Shown here piece after piece: positions 16,277 through 26,507 of a stretch of DNA of 64,000 nt; position 1 is the stretch's first letter; each line of letters opens with the position of its first letter. Both the position numbers and the translations under genes were made by a program. Under the pieces are notes generated by a model that saw only the letters and a list, made by a program, of their open reading frames with translations, did not search any database and was not told where the DNA came from. This DNA is from Bacteroides coprosuis DSM 18011 (GTDB lineage Bacteria > Bacteroidota > Bacteroidia > Bacteroidales > Bacteroidaceae): contig CM001167.1 of NCBI GenBank assembly GCA_000212915.1, positions 1,790,780 to 1,854,779 of the forward strand, written 5' to 3'.

Positions 16277-16756
16277 ATGAATCTCAAGAAAGTAAACCCC
16301 AATGATATCATTCATATCAATCTATCTACTTATCTAGATCAATATGGCATGCTAGTCGAAGCTCATGATACACAGAAAGGTATCATATTGAATTCTAGTT
16401 TTGAGATTGTTTATCGTATTCCTTCAAAGACTGCTGAGTTTAGAATGGTGTTTTATGGAAATGAAAAAGGAAAGGATGCCTATAAAATGTATTTTCGCAG
16501 ACCAAAAATGCCTTGGATATTGATCAGTGGTAACTATCCAATGAGTCAGGCTTCTCGTAATCGAATAGAAGTATATAAGGCTTTATTGCATAAACATTTT
16601 TTACTATCAGCATCTAGAAAGTGTAAAGATTATCTTGCTATAGCAAAGAATGGTGAGGTCTATATGGAGGGTGTTGACAACTGTCTTCGTATTTCTAGTA
16701 TGGATAAAGCTTTAAATCGTAAATGTGTATTAGATGTTTGTAGTAATTATAAGTAA
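16277..16756 (+). CDS. Orphan protein, family member B (159 aa)
   Basis: Not recognised. The frame opens at 16265 with MYVI, but the second ATG (16277, MNLKKVNPNDIIHIN) looks like the natural start. Residues matching the upstream gene include YLDQYGMLVEA, SSFEIVYRIPS, FRMVFYGNEKGKDAYKMYF, W-x-L-I-S-G-N and RIEVYKALLHKHF. Soluble. A tandem duplicate of the gene at 15461, but with its own 290-bp upstream region and a palindrome, so probably separately transcribed. Confidence 0.72.
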   Translation: MNLKKVNPNDIIHINLSTYLDQYGMLVEAHDTQKGIILNSSFEIVYRIPSKTAEFRMVFYGNEKGKDAYKMYFRRPKMPWILISGNYPMSQASRNRIEVYKALLHKHFLLSASRKCKDYLAIAKNGEVYMEGVDNCLRISSMDKALNRKCVLDVCSNYK

Positions 16757-17114
16757 CTTACTTACTTCTTTTAGCGATATTGGTTTATATCAGTAGGACA
16801 CACTAGATTCTTTTATTCTCATTGATTCAGTAGAAAAGTTAATAGTCTATGACCGTTTTCAATCTCCTAAAATTATTGATCATTTCACTCTTTTTGCATT
16901 TTGCATAAATGTATGAAAATACAATCCGTGAAAAGTCCATATTATCTCCATGAGGTAAAGAATTCTTTTGACAGGATCAAAATCTCATCATGACACCGAC
17001 ATGATGAGAACATGTCGGTGTCAAAGCTTCTTTTTATCGGTGTTATGCTAGAACCCTGTTTTTTGTTTTGTATAATTGAATAATTATTCAATTCTTAAAG
17101 AGAGTAGAGACGGT
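16757..17114. other. Convergent intergenic region with repeat site
   Basis: The 358 bp between two convergent genes contain the dispersed repeat at 16984-17023 (separate entry). The rest is AT-rich with no recognised gene. Confidence 0.5.
16984..17023. repeat. Dispersed CATGTCGGTGTCA repeat, site A (inverted pair)
   Basis: TGACACCGACATG (16991-17003) and CATGTCGGTGTCA (17011-17023) are a perfect 13-bp inverted pair with a 7-bp spacer. A second perfect pair, CTCATCATG / CATGATGAG (16984-16992, 17000-17008), overlaps it, so two alternative hairpins can form. The motif recurs at 38155-38191 and 45362-45416. As a hairpin with a nearby T run it could also act as a terminator between the convergent genes. 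Confidence 0.8.
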
Positions 17115-19976
17115 TTATTTTTCTTCAGTAGAAGGGTTGTTTAGGCTATTTTCTTGGATCAAACTTTGAAGATATTCCGTAAGATTTTCTTCTCTTTCTA
17201 AACCTAGTTTTTTTCGTAAGCGATATCTATTTACTTCTACCCCTCGCACAGAAATATTCATGAGTGGAGCTATTTCTTTGGATATAAGATTCATGTATAG
17301 ATAAGCACAAAGTACTTTATCATTTCTACTTAAAGTAGGGTGTTTTAAGTCGAGTATCCTAAAGAAATCACGATGAACCAAGTCGAAATTCGATTGAAAA
17401 GCTTCAAAATTATCATCCCCGCCGAGGTTATGATTAATCATAGCAATCAGCCTCACAATATGTTGTTTTAACGTGTTTGGCTGCGTCTTTTCATCTATTG
17501 CTTTTGAGAGTTTTAAAGCTTCATCTCTTACCTTTTCAAGAGTTTCATTCTTACTAATCACATGAAGCATTTGCCCCGATAATTCTTGCGATTGATACTC
17601 TACTTTGTTTTTAAGATTTTCATTTTGAAGTTCGATAATTCTTTGATCTTTCAACTTTGTTATCGCCTGGTGTTTCTTTCTTTGATTGATAAGTTCTAGA
17701 CGCTTACTAAGTGTTATCCTTTGATAGACTAAATAGAATAGACCTACTAGCAGAATAAAGTACCCAATATATGCCCATATACTACGAAACCACGGAGGAG
17801 CAATGGTAAAAGTTACTGAGGCTGTATTACTCAAGTGGTTGCCTTGTTCATCTACTACAGCAACCTCAAAGGTGTAAGTACCCTCTTTCAGGTTGGTGTA
17901 TTCTTTTTTGGTGATGGATATGGGTTTGCACCACTCTTTATCATCGTTTTCCAATCGAAAGCTATATAAAATATTTCCATAATCTTTGATAGCTAGTGCT
18001 CCGTAGTTTACAGCAATAGTATTTTGTTGGTAACTCAGTTGAAGATTATAGGATGTTTCTTTATTTCGATAATAAACTAGTTCATTTTCTTTTTCTACAA
18101 CAATACTATGTATAAAAGCTTTAATGGGTTGAGCCACCTTATCTAAATGGTCTATCTCGGCTTTAATAAATCCATTTTCCACAGCAATCAAAGCCGATTG
18201 TGGATGGATAAGCTCCACATTCTGATATCCATTTATCAATTGGTAAGACATTCCTAAGTTTATAGGTCGTTTGGCATAATGCCCCTCTTTATACTCCAAA
18301 AACTTGAGTTCTTTATGCGTAACATACCAGATGTTTTTCAGCGTATCTACATACAGATAGCGATACTCTCTTTTTCCATCAAGTATAGATTCCAATTGCT
18401 CGCTAGGGTGAAAAGAGTCTGTAACTCTGCTATACTCCAATATTCCATAGTTAGAACAAGCTATCAATCGGTTATCGATATATTGTAGTGTTTTAAACTT
18501 GTCAACGATGGTATCACTCATTTGGTACACTTTTCGATCAATAACCCGTCTAAAATCATCATCGAGAGTTATTCTTTCAATTTGTTTATGTGAGTTGACA
18601 TACCAAAAAGTTTGTGGATTAATATCTTCAATAAATCCAGCTGTTGAATCCCCACAACCCTCAACAACATGAGAATACACCCATTTGCCATTTACCCTTT
18701 TTAAGGCACAGATGCCGCTATAAGTTGCATAGAGTAGGTAGTTAGGGTTTGTACGAATAGCTTTTACCTCCCAAACTCCTCGTTTAGAGATGTGATACGA
18801 TTCTTTATTTTTAGCATTTAGTATGGTAATGCCATTATCTCCTGCTATAAGTAGCTCTTTACCTATTTCGTTGATTGACCAAATCTGTCCTTCTGCACCA
18901 TTTACGAGTGTAGGTTTGCCATTATTATAGAGGTATAACCCTTGATTTGTTCCTAAATAGAGATTACCATTATACATCTTGGAGCAATATCCTGTTCCGA
19001 TAGGTGAGATGGTTGAGAACATCGGCTGAATAGGAGAGTCGAGCTCAATATAACTAATACCTTTATCCATTCCCAACCACAGATTCCCATCTTGATCAAA
19101 GAAAGTACTGAGTACCGTGTTGTTATTTAGGCCTGTATACGAATCATAGTTTTTGAATAGCTTAGGGTTCTGCTCATCAAATAGGCAAATTCCACTATTT
19201 ACTGTACCAACAGCAAGTATGTTCTTGTTTTTTGAAGCGCTAAAGAGTGGATACTTGTTTGCCAAATAGGTATTAATCGTTGCATGAGGTATTAACTTAT
19301 TATCTTTAAGAGTAAATAAGCCTTTGTATTGTGTTACAACTATTAATCTATCGCCATCGGCAATTAATGCACTTATTTTCTCTTCTCCCAGGCTATTACT
19401 GCCAGCCACTAAATGAGCTTTCAAGTCCATTAAATCTACCTGGTATACTCCTCCTATGGTTCCTAAGTAGAGCTTGTTTTGATATACCGTAGAGCAATCT
19501 ATTTTGAAATCAAACCGACTAGTTTGGACGGTAAGTGAACGGGGATTAAATTTGTGTACATATCCATCGGTTATAAAATAGATGTAACTATCTATACTTA
19601 CAATATTCCATACTTCTCCCGACCAATCTTTGGTTTGATTTGTCAGGGTATGATAAGTTAATGAGCCTATTTCATTAGGGATAAAAAAGCCAAATTCCGA
19701 ACTGCCTCCTACATAAATTGTATCTTGTTCTATAAAAAGAGAGCGAACCATGGTATTTGGAATTTCGTGTAAATCCCAAAATACACCATCAAACTCCAAA
19801 AGACCTTCATTGTTGGCAAAGTAAATCCAGCCCTGATGATGTTGCTTTATCATCCAGTTTTGGAATCCTGCATTATATTCGTCGTGACGATAATTTATGA
19901 TTTTATCATTCCAGCTATGTACCTTTAGCGGGATTAGAGTTAGAAGTAAGAGGATGAGATAGTATAATCTATTCAT
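17115..19976 (-). CDS. Membrane-spanning sensor/HTH regulator with propeller and Y_Y_Y domain (PUL regulator)
   Basis: A 953-residue protein. Signal peptide (about 1-22), then repeated short beta-propeller blades typical of 'two-component regulator propeller' repeats (such as LYLGTIGGVYQVD, DGNLWLGMDKGISYIE), a Y_Y_Y domain (about 650-725: NILYSFRLENDDKEW, LKEGTYTFEVAVVD), one membrane helix (about 735-760), a coiled coil and a C-terminal LuxR-like helix-turn-helix (KEIAPLMNISVRGVEVNRYRLRKKLGL). There is no kinase or receiver domain, so it differs from hybrid two-component PUL regulators: it would sense a glycan fragment in the periplasm and act on DNA directly. Divergent from susC, which it most likely controls (inference). 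Confidence 0.88.
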   Translation of the reverse strand: MNRLYYLILLLLTLIPLKVHSWNDKIINYRHDEYNAGFQNWMIKQHHQGWIYFANNEGLLEFDGVFWDLHEIPNTMVRSLFIEQDTIYVGGSSEFGFFIPNEIGSLTYHTLTNQTKDWSGEVWNIVSIDSYIYFITDGYVHKFNPRSLTVQTSRFDFKIDCSTVYQNKLYLGTIGGVYQVDLMDLKAHLVAGSNSLGEEKISALIADGDRLIVVTQYKGLFTLKDNKLIPHATINTYLANKYPLFSASKNKNILAVGTVNSGICLFDEQNPKLFKNYDSYTGLNNNTVLSTFFDQDGNLWLGMDKGISYIELDSPIQPMFSTISPIGTGYCSKMYNGNLYLGTNQGLYLYNNGKPTLVNGAEGQIWSINEIGKELLIAGDNGITILNAKNKESYHISKRGVWEVKAIRTNPNYLLYATYSGICALKRVNGKWVYSHVVEGCGDSTAGFIEDINPQTFWYVNSHKQIERITLDDDFRRVIDRKVYQMSDTIVDKFKTLQYIDNRLIACSNYGILEYSRVTDSFHPSEQLESILDGKREYRYLYVDTLKNIWYVTHKELKFLEYKEGHYAKRPINLGMSYQLINGYQNVELIHPQSALIAVENGFIKAEIDHLDKVAQPIKAFIHSIVVEKENELVYYRNKETSYNLQLSYQQNTIAVNYGALAIKDYGNILYSFRLENDDKEWCKPISITKKEYTNLKEGTYTFEVAVVDEQGNHLSNTASVTFTIAPPWFRSIWAYIGYFILLVGLFYLVYQRITLSKRLELINQRKKHQAITKLKDQRIIELQNENLKNKVEYQSQELSGQMLHVISKNETLEKVRDEALKLSKAIDEKTQPNTLKQHIVRLIAMINHNLGGDDNFEAFQSNFDLVHRDFFRILDLKHPTLSRNDKVLCAYLYMNLISKEIAPLMNISVRGVEVNRYRLRKKLGLEREENLTEYLQSLIQENSLNNPSTEEK

Positions 19977-19999
19977 AGAGTGTTAATCATTGATAAAAC

Positions 20000-20007
20000 C
20001 AAAGATA
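20000..20007 (-). promoter_or_regulatory. Putative -7 box for the PUL regulator
   Basis: TATCTTTG on the minus strand, 24 bp upstream of the regulator's start codon, exact match to TAnnTTTG. Confidence 0.5.
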
Positions 20008-20153
20008 CTGATATTTGCAGTAAAATGGGTGGAAAGTAAGTCCAATTCTCATTGATGTATTTAAATGGTATTGATAATCAGTTGATTAAACTTTTATGTA
20101 GTATTGATGTAGTATCTGTAAAAAGTCATATTTGAGTCTAAGTTGTATGTCTA

Positions 20154-20187
20154 TTTTAGATATTGATAACTTCAAATCTTAATTTTG
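20154..20187 (+). promoter_or_regulatory. Putative promoter of the susC operon
   Basis: TAATTTTG at 20180-20187 is an exact -7 match; TTTT/TTTA at 20154-20158 sits near the -33 position. The start codon of susC is 47 bp downstream of the box. Confidence 0.55.
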
Positions 20188-20233
20188 ATAAAGAAAGTTT
20201 TTAGTATGTGTAACCTTAATATTTAAAATTATT

Positions 20234-23200
20234 ATGAAAGAAAACAGATCACTGACAAGATTATTTTCTCTATTTCTTGTCATGTTGCTCTCAACGTTTT
20301 CTGCATTAGCACAACACTTTACTGTAAGTGGTGTAGTGACTGATGGCAAAACAGGAGAGTCACTCATTGGCGTTTCTATTCTAGAAAAAGGAACTACCAA
20401 TGGAACAATTACCGATTTAAATGGAGAGTTTACTTTAAAGGTAGCTCCACAATCTAAATTAGTGATAACTTATATAGGGTATAAACCCCAAGAAAAAACC
20501 ATTACTGAATCCAAACGATTAGATATCAAAATGGTAACAGATGACCTTTCTCTAGATGAGGTTGTGGTTGTAGGTTATGGTATTCAAAAGAAAAGTGTAG
20601 TTACTGCTGCTATTAGTAAGGTAACTGGCGACGAACTAAATGTGGCTCGTCCTTCTCGTGTCGAAGATGCACTAAAGGGCAAAGTTTCGGGTGTGCAAAT
20701 TACTCAAAGTTCGGGTCAACCAGGAGCTGATTCAAAAGTACGTATTCGTGGTATTGGTACGGTAAACAATAGTGATCCTCTTTATATTGTAGATGGTATG
20801 CCTGTTGATGGAGGTATCAATTATCTAAACCCTGTAGATATTCAATCTATTGAAATTTTGAAAGATGCTGCTTCAGCTGCAATTTATGGTGCTAGAGCTG
20901 CTAATGGTGTGGTTTTAGTAACTACAAAATCGGGTTCAGAGGGCAAAACAAGCATTAACTACGACTTTAGTTATGGCTGGCAAAACCCATGGAAAAAACG
21001 TTCTATGCTTAATGCTAAGGAGTATATGATTATCATGAATGAAGCTCAACTTAATGATGGTAACAAGCCTCGTTATACAGCACAAGATATAGCAACGGTA
21101 GGCAAAGGGACCGATTGGCAAGAAGAGACATTCAATTTTGATGCTCCCGTTCAGAGCCATCAGTTGAGTATTGCTGGTGGAAGCAAAAAGGGCAACTATT
21201 TTTTATCAGCTGGTTATTTCAATCAAGAGGGTATTGTAGGTGGTGATTATGGCAAATCCAATTATGAACGTTTCAGTATTCGTTCCAACTCAACTTACAA
21301 TATATTTGAGGCAGAAGATAGACAATATCTAAAAAAACTTACTGTAGGAGCCAATATGGGGTATTCAAGAAGTCACACTACTGGTGTTGAAGCCAACTCA
21401 GAATATGGTTCTATTTTAGGTAGTGCGTTGGCTTTTAATCCTCTTATTCCTGTATATGCTGATGATGCTACTGCAGAACAAATTCTAAAGGAACATCCAA
21501 ATGCAGTAAAAGATGCTAATGGTAGGGTGTTTTCTTTGCCTCCTAGTGGATTTCAAGAAATAGCTAACCCTGTAGCTATGCTTAATAGACCCTATAGTGA
21601 AAAATGGAATGACGATAAGTTTGTAGCTACTTTTTGGGCAGAATTAGAGTTACTTCCTATGTTGAAGTTTAAAACGAGTTATGGTACAGACCTTGCTTTT
21701 TGGGGTATGGATGGTCATCACTTCCCCTATTACCTAGCTTCTCAAAATCAATTTTTAGATGAGAGCTATGTAACTAGTCAAATGCACAGAGGTTTTAAAT
21801 GGCAGGTTGAAAACGTGCTTACTTATGACCAAACTTTTTTAGATAAGCATCATTTAACCGTAGTACTCGGTCAGTCTGCTCAAAAATATAAATACCGTCA
21901 CTTGAGTGGAACTGATTATAATTTACTAGAGACAGATCCAGGCAAGGCAAATATAAACTCGGCCATTGCCGATCGCGATAAAGAGCGTGTTGAAGGGGGT
22001 ACAGGAGGTTATGACTTTACTGCTTTAGCTTCTTATTTTGGTAGAGTAGATTACAACTTTGATGAACGTTATATGATGCAGTTGACGCTTCGTAGAGATG
22101 GTTCCTCTAAGTTTGGTCCAAACCATAAGTGGGCTACTTTCCCTGCTGTATCTATGGGTTGGAACGTATTAAATGAACCTTATATCAATCGTCCCGAATG
22201 GTTTGATTCTTTCAAAGTACGTTTTAGCTGGGGTAAAAATGGTAATGAGAATATTGGAAACTTCCGTTATGCTTCATTAATGGCTGGTGGTCAGAACTAC
22301 TATTTCGGTGGGGGTTATGATGTCGCTACTGATAGTAAAGATGGTACTATGATTTATGGTACATCCCCATCTAACATTCCAAATCCAAATATCAAATGGG
22401 AAGAGTCTGAGCAAACCGACTTAGGTTTTGATGCTCGTTTCTTGGATGGTGCTTTATCATTGAGTTTCGACTATTTCGTAAAGAAAACAAATGGTATGTT
22501 GATGGATCAGCCTATCCCTTCTTATGTAGGTCAGAGTGCTCCTATGGCAAACGTGGGGGATATGAAGAACTCGGGTATTGAGTTTGAAATTGGTTGGAGA
22601 CACCATATTCAAGATTTTAATTACAACATTACTGCAAATGCTTCTTATCTAAAGAATGAATTAGTAAAACTAGGAAATGCTAGTGGGGAAGCGATTTATG
22701 AATCCAATGCTACTTCTGGTTTAGGTAGCTTTATTAAAGGTAAGAATGGTGAAGTTTGGCCTTATTTTTATGGCTATAAAACAGCTGGTATTTTTCAAAA
22801 CTGGGATGAGGTAAACAACTACGTAAATGCGGATGGAAAAATAATGCAACCCAATGCTCAGCCTGGTGATGTGCGTTTCGTTGATCACAATGGTGATGGC
22901 GTAATTGATGATAATGATAAAACAAAGATTGGTAAAGGTATGCCCGATTGGACATTCGGTTTAAGTATCGGGGCAGATTGGAGAGGACTAGATTTTAATA
23001 TGTTCTGGCAAGGTGCTGCGGGTAATGATATCTTCGATTTATCTACTCGTGGTGATATACCAGCTATGAATCGACCAGCAGAAATGATGGATCGTTGGCA
23101 CGGAGAAGGCACTTCTAATTCTATACCAAGAATGACTACTGCTAATCCAAACTCCAACTGGCGTTCTTCAGATTTGTTTATCAAGAATGGTTCATACATT

Positions 23201-23428
23201 CGCTTAAAAACAGTTCAATTGGGTTATACACTTCCTAAAGTATGGACAAAGAAAGCATTTATTGAAAAACTAAGAGTATATGTTTCAGCAGAAAACTTGT
23301 TGACGATCACAAATCATAAAGGCTTTGATCCAGAAATTGCAACAGGTAGCTATGATCGTATCGGTGTAGATAGAGGTATTTACCCTCAATCTCGTACAGT
23401 ATCTGTTGGTGCAAACATATCATTCTAA
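20234..23428 (+). CDS. SusC/RagA-type TonB-dependent outer-membrane transporter
   Basis: A 1064-residue protein. Signal peptide (about 1-26, cut after ALAQ), CarboxypepD_reg-like domain (about 29-103), the TonB-contacting segment DEVVVVGYG (109-117), plug domain (VEDALKGKVSGVQI...VRIRGIGT...ILKDAASAAIYGARAANGVVLVTTK), then a long beta-barrel ending in NISF with the terminal Phe typical of outer-membrane barrels. With the SusD partner it forms a lidded importer for oligosaccharides, energised by TonB-ExbBD. First gene of the PUL operon; the linked GH16 and GH3 enzymes point to beta-glucan oligomers as substrate (inference). Confidence 0.96.
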   Translation: MKENRSLTRLFSLFLVMLLSTFSALAQHFTVSGVVTDGKTGESLIGVSILEKGTTNGTITDLNGEFTLKVAPQSKLVITYIGYKPQEKTITESKRLDIKMVTDDLSLDEVVVVGYGIQKKSVVTAAISKVTGDELNVARPSRVEDALKGKVSGVQITQSSGQPGADSKVRIRGIGTVNNSDPLYIVDGMPVDGGINYLNPVDIQSIEILKDAASAAIYGARAANGVVLVTTKSGSEGKTSINYDFSYGWQNPWKKRSMLNAKEYMIIMNEAQLNDGNKPRYTAQDIATVGKGTDWQEETFNFDAPVQSHQLSIAGGSKKGNYFLSAGYFNQEGIVGGDYGKSNYERFSIRSNSTYNIFEAEDRQYLKKLTVGANMGYSRSHTTGVEANSEYGSILGSALAFNPLIPVYADDATAEQILKEHPNAVKDANGRVFSLPPSGFQEIANPVAMLNRPYSEKWNDDKFVATFWAELELLPMLKFKTSYGTDLAFWGMDGHHFPYYLASQNQFLDESYVTSQMHRGFKWQVENVLTYDQTFLDKHHLTVVLGQSAQKYKYRHLSGTDYNLLETDPGKANINSAIADRDKERVEGGTGGYDFTALASYFGRVDYNFDERYMMQLTLRRDGSSKFGPNHKWATFPAVSMGWNVLNEPYINRPEWFDSFKVRFSWGKNGNENIGNFRYASLMAGGQNYYFGGGYDVATDSKDGTMIYGTSPSNIPNPNIKWEESEQTDLGFDARFLDGALSLSFDYFVKKTNGMLMDQPIPSYVGQSAPMANVGDMKNSGIEFEIGWRHHIQDFNYNITANASYLKNELVKLGNASGEAIYESNATSGLGSFIKGKNGEVWPYFYGYKTAGIFQNWDEVNNYVNADGKIMQPNAQPGDVRFVDHNGDGVIDDNDKTKIGKGMPDWTFGLSIGADWRGLDFNMFWQGAAGNDIFDLSTRGDIPAMNRPAEMMDRWHGEGTSNSIPRMTTANPNSNWRSSDLFIKNGSYIRLKTVQLGYTLPKVWTKKAFIEKLRVYVSAENLLTITNHKGFDPEIATGSYDRIGVDRGIYPQSRTVSVGANISF

Positions 23429-23446
23429 TCTTAAAATCTGATCAAT

Positions 23447-24982
23447 ATGAAAAAAATAAATATAGGTATCTTATCACTCTTCTTAGCAGGAGGCTTAGTA
23501 ATGAGTAGCTGTGGAGATAGCTTTCTTACCGCTTCTTCAACAGAACAACAAGAGGCAGGTTCAGCAGCCACTGAAGGTGCAATTTTATCCAACTTGGCAT
23601 CCACTTATCAAGTTCTATTATTTGATAGTTATGCTAATAATAATTATAACAGTATTCTTTTAATGTCCGATCTTCGTTCGGATGATATCTTCAAAGGTGG
23701 TGGAGATGCAGGAGATCAAAACCAGCTGTATAAGTTATCACAGTTTGCTTCTTCTTCAGCCGAGACTATAGATGGCTTGTGGAGTATTTACTTTACAGGT
23801 TTAGCTCGTGCAAATAACGCCATTATATCTTGCAAAAATGCAGTAGAGGTAGATAATAATAAATTGGTGCAATACAATGCTGAAGCTCATTTTCTTCGTG
23901 CATACTATGTACACTTATTATGGAAGTTTTGGGGAAACATTCCTTTCTTTGAAGAACCTTTGGCTACGCCTCCTTATATGACTAAACAACTTGCTGCTGA
24001 CGAAATCTATGAAAAGATTATGGCAGACTTGGAAGTGGCTTGTGAAGATGGATCCCTTCCTATGAAAATGACAGGTGATAATCTAGGTAAGGCTTCTAGG
24101 GCAGCCGCATTAATGCTAAAAGCTCGTGTAGTACTCTACCAAAAAGATGTAAATAAATATGCTGAAGTAACCAAAGACATGGCTGATATTATTCAAAGTG
24201 GAGAATTCAAATTATTCAAAGACTTTGATGCTATGTGGGAAGATGAAAATGAATTCTGCGAAGAATCTGTTTTTGAAAGTAACCAGATGCCCGAAGGTAA
24301 AAGTTGGGCAAGTGGATGGAGTGGTTATGGAACAAACTACCCAGCATTCATATCTCCAAATGATTTAAAAGACCCTAAAGGGGTGTTTAAGGGAGGTTGG
24401 GGTTTTGCTCCAGTTCGTCCTGCTGCATATGAAATGTACGAAAAAGGAGACTTACGTCGTGAAGGTTCTATCAATGCTTGGGAAGAAGGTTCTTATGTGG
24501 GTAGATTCCAAAATACGGGCTACTTTATGCGTAAATATGCTGCTCGTGTAGGTTACAATAAAGCTCCTTATGATGTAGATTTGAATTATAGTAACAATGT
24601 TCGCATCTTCCGTTATGCTGAGGTATTACTAAATTATGCTGAACTAGTAAAAATACAAGGACAGGCAGAAGTGGGTGGTGTGTCTGCTCAAAAATGCTTG
24701 GACGATGTACGTGAAAGAGCCTTTGGTAAAGCCAATTCTATTCCTGCTACTCCTGAGAATATCAAACTAGAACGTCGTCGTGAATTTTTAGGTGAAGGGA
24801 TGCGTTTCTGGGACTTAGTCCGTTGGGGAGATGCAGAAACAGTTCTGACAGAAAGCTTGCCAGAGTATAACTCTGAAAGAAAATTTGAAGATTGGATGAA
24901 ATATATTCCTATTCCTCAAGGTGAAATGGAAAAGACAAAAGGAACTGATTATGAATTGGTTCAAAATGGTCAATGGAAATGA
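23447..24982 (+). CDS. SusD/RagB-type surface lipoprotein
   Basis: A 511-residue protein with a lipoprotein signal (lipid Cys22 in VMSSCGD) and the SusD fold: the helical TPR-like N-terminal part (NNAIISCKNAVE, YNAEAHFLRAYYVHLLWKFWG) and the family C terminus (LERRREFLGEGMRFWDLVRWG, YIPIPQGEM). It binds the glycan at the cell surface and closes over the SusC barrel. It lies 18 bp after susC, as is usual, and overlaps the widest frame of the next gene. Confidence 0.96.
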   Translation: MKKINIGILSLFLAGGLVMSSCGDSFLTASSTEQQEAGSAATEGAILSNLASTYQVLLFDSYANNNYNSILLMSDLRSDDIFKGGGDAGDQNQLYKLSQFASSSAETIDGLWSIYFTGLARANNAIISCKNAVEVDNNKLVQYNAEAHFLRAYYVHLLWKFWGNIPFFEEPLATPPYMTKQLAADEIYEKIMADLEVACEDGSLPMKMTGDNLGKASRAAALMLKARVVLYQKDVNKYAEVTKDMADIIQSGEFKLFKDFDAMWEDENEFCEESVFESNQMPEGKSWASGWSGYGTNYPAFISPNDLKDPKGVFKGGWGFAPVRPAAYEMYEKGDLRREGSINAWEEGSYVGRFQNTGYFMRKYAARVGYNKAPYDVDLNYSNNVRIFRYAEVLLNYAELVKIQGQAEVGGVSAQKCLDDVRERAFGKANSIPATPENIKLERRREFLGEGMRFWDLVRWGDAETVLTESLPEYNSERKFEDWMKYIPIPQGEMEKTKGTDYELVQNGQWK

Positions 24983-24993
24983 TTAAAACGATA

Positions 24994-26496
24994 ATGAATA
25001 TGAAAAATATAACTACTTATTTATTGGGTGTGCTATTATTTGTATTGGCTGGGTGTTCACCACAGTATAGCAGTAATGCAAGTTTAGGAAAAATAGAGCC
25101 CATCACTCCAGAGATTCTTTCATTTGATATGAAAGTTTCTGAAAAGAGTGATAACGTATTAACCTTCGTCAATACTACTGATTTTTCAGCTCCTCACTCT
25201 GTCCGTTGGGATTTGGGAAATGGTAGCAGTAGCAATCAAGAAACAGCTACAGCTCAATATCCTCGTGCTGGAGAGTACACTGTAACTTTGTTTATGTATG
25301 CAGCCGATGGCTCCGAAGCTAGTTTGAGTAAGGTGATTACGATCAAGGAAGATGATTTCTCTTTAATAGATACTCCTACCTATAATATGCTTACAGGTGG
25401 TGCGGACAATACAGCTGGTAAAACCTGGGTATTAGATAAATACAATAACTACGTATCTGAGGTAGCCAAAGAAACAGGTAAAGACATCAAAGGTCATTAT
25501 GGACTTGGCGAACAAGGTTCATACGGACAAGGATGGTGGGCTGCAGGTCCTGCTGACAAAGAAGGTAATATGATGGAGATTATCTATGATGCGAAGTTTA
25601 CTTTTATTCAAGAGGGAACACAACTCCTAATTGCTAACAATGGCAAGGGTGGTGGTCGTAAAGCAAGCGCGGCTAGTGTTGGTGGATTTAATGTAACGGC
25701 TACTGATGGTGATGATGTATTGTTTGATTTTGCTGGTGGTAAATTTGGTTTCTCTCTTGATGAAACTTTAGAATATCCCAAACTAACTCTTACAGACAAT
25801 TCTTTCTTAGGCTATTATTGTGGTAGTCAGGAATATGAAATCATCTATCTAACTGATGAGGTAATGGGGTTGAGAGTAAATAATACAGTAGAAAGCCAAG
25901 ACTGGGTATTTGTTTACTGTTTAGAAGAACTCAATGTTGAAAAACCTAAGGAAGTGAAGGCTATTCCTTTGAAGGATGATTTTGAAGCAGAAGAGACAGC
26001 AGTGAATTTTGTAGCTGATCAAATGGGTGATTTGTTCTCTACTTCTTATAGTAATCCTGCACCTATCGGTATCAATAAGTCAAGCAAAGTTTGTGCTTAT
26101 GATAAAGGGGAAGACTTCTATACCAATCTCTCTTTTACTGCCGACTATAAGTTTAATTTATCAGAAATCAACAAGGTACGTGTCAAAGTATTCATTCCTG
26201 AGTACAATGATTATGAAACAGAACATGCAGTGGCAGGAGAGTGGATAACCAACAAAAAACTACTTCCTCAATTGGCTGTAAAACTTCATAATAGTGAAAA
26301 GGGTGATGGTGCGTGGGAAACTCAGCACGAGATTGTGAAGGCAAACTTAGAAACGGGTAAGTGGTTATCTCTTGAATTCGATTTTAGTGCGGTTAAAGAC
26401 CGTTTAGATTTTGATAAGATTGTCATACAGTTTGGTGGTGAAGGACATGCTGCACCTGGTATTTTCTTCTTAGATGACTTTTCATTTGATAAATAA
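24994..26496 (+). CDS. PKD-containing surface lipoprotein, likely glycan-binding (SGBP)
   Basis: About 500 residues. The frame opens at 24973, inside susD, but the ATG at 24994 (or the one at 25000, giving MKNITTYLLGVLLFVLAGCSP) yields a proper lipoprotein signal peptide. A PKD-like domain follows (about 45-120: FVNTTDFSAPHSVRWDLGNG, YPRAGEYTVTLFMY), then a beta-rich region and a C-terminal galactose-binding-like sandwich (HAAPGIFFLDDFSF). No catalytic motif is seen. Position directly after susD and the domain order fit a surface glycan-binding protein. A hairpin follows before the GH16 gene. Confidence 0.82.
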   Translation: MNMKNITTYLLGVLLFVLAGCSPQYSSNASLGKIEPITPEILSFDMKVSEKSDNVLTFVNTTDFSAPHSVRWDLGNGSSSNQETATAQYPRAGEYTVTLFMYAADGSEASLSKVITIKEDDFSLIDTPTYNMLTGGADNTAGKTWVLDKYNNYVSEVAKETGKDIKGHYGLGEQGSYGQGWWAAGPADKEGNMMEIIYDAKFTFIQEGTQLLIANNGKGGGRKASAASVGGFNVTATDGDDVLFDFAGGKFGFSLDETLEYPKLTLTDNSFLGYYCGSQEYEIIYLTDEVMGLRVNNTVESQDWVFVYCLEELNVEKPKEVKAIPLKDDFEAEETAVNFVADQMGDLFSTSYSNPAPIGINKSSKVCAYDKGEDFYTNLSFTADYKFNLSEINKVRVKVFIPEYNDYETEHAVAGEWITNKKLLPQLAVKLHNSEKGDGAWETQHEIVKANLETGKWLSLEFDFSAVKDRLDFDKIVIQFGGEGHAAPGIFFLDDFSFDK

Positions 26497-26507
26497 TAAA
26501 TTTTAGA

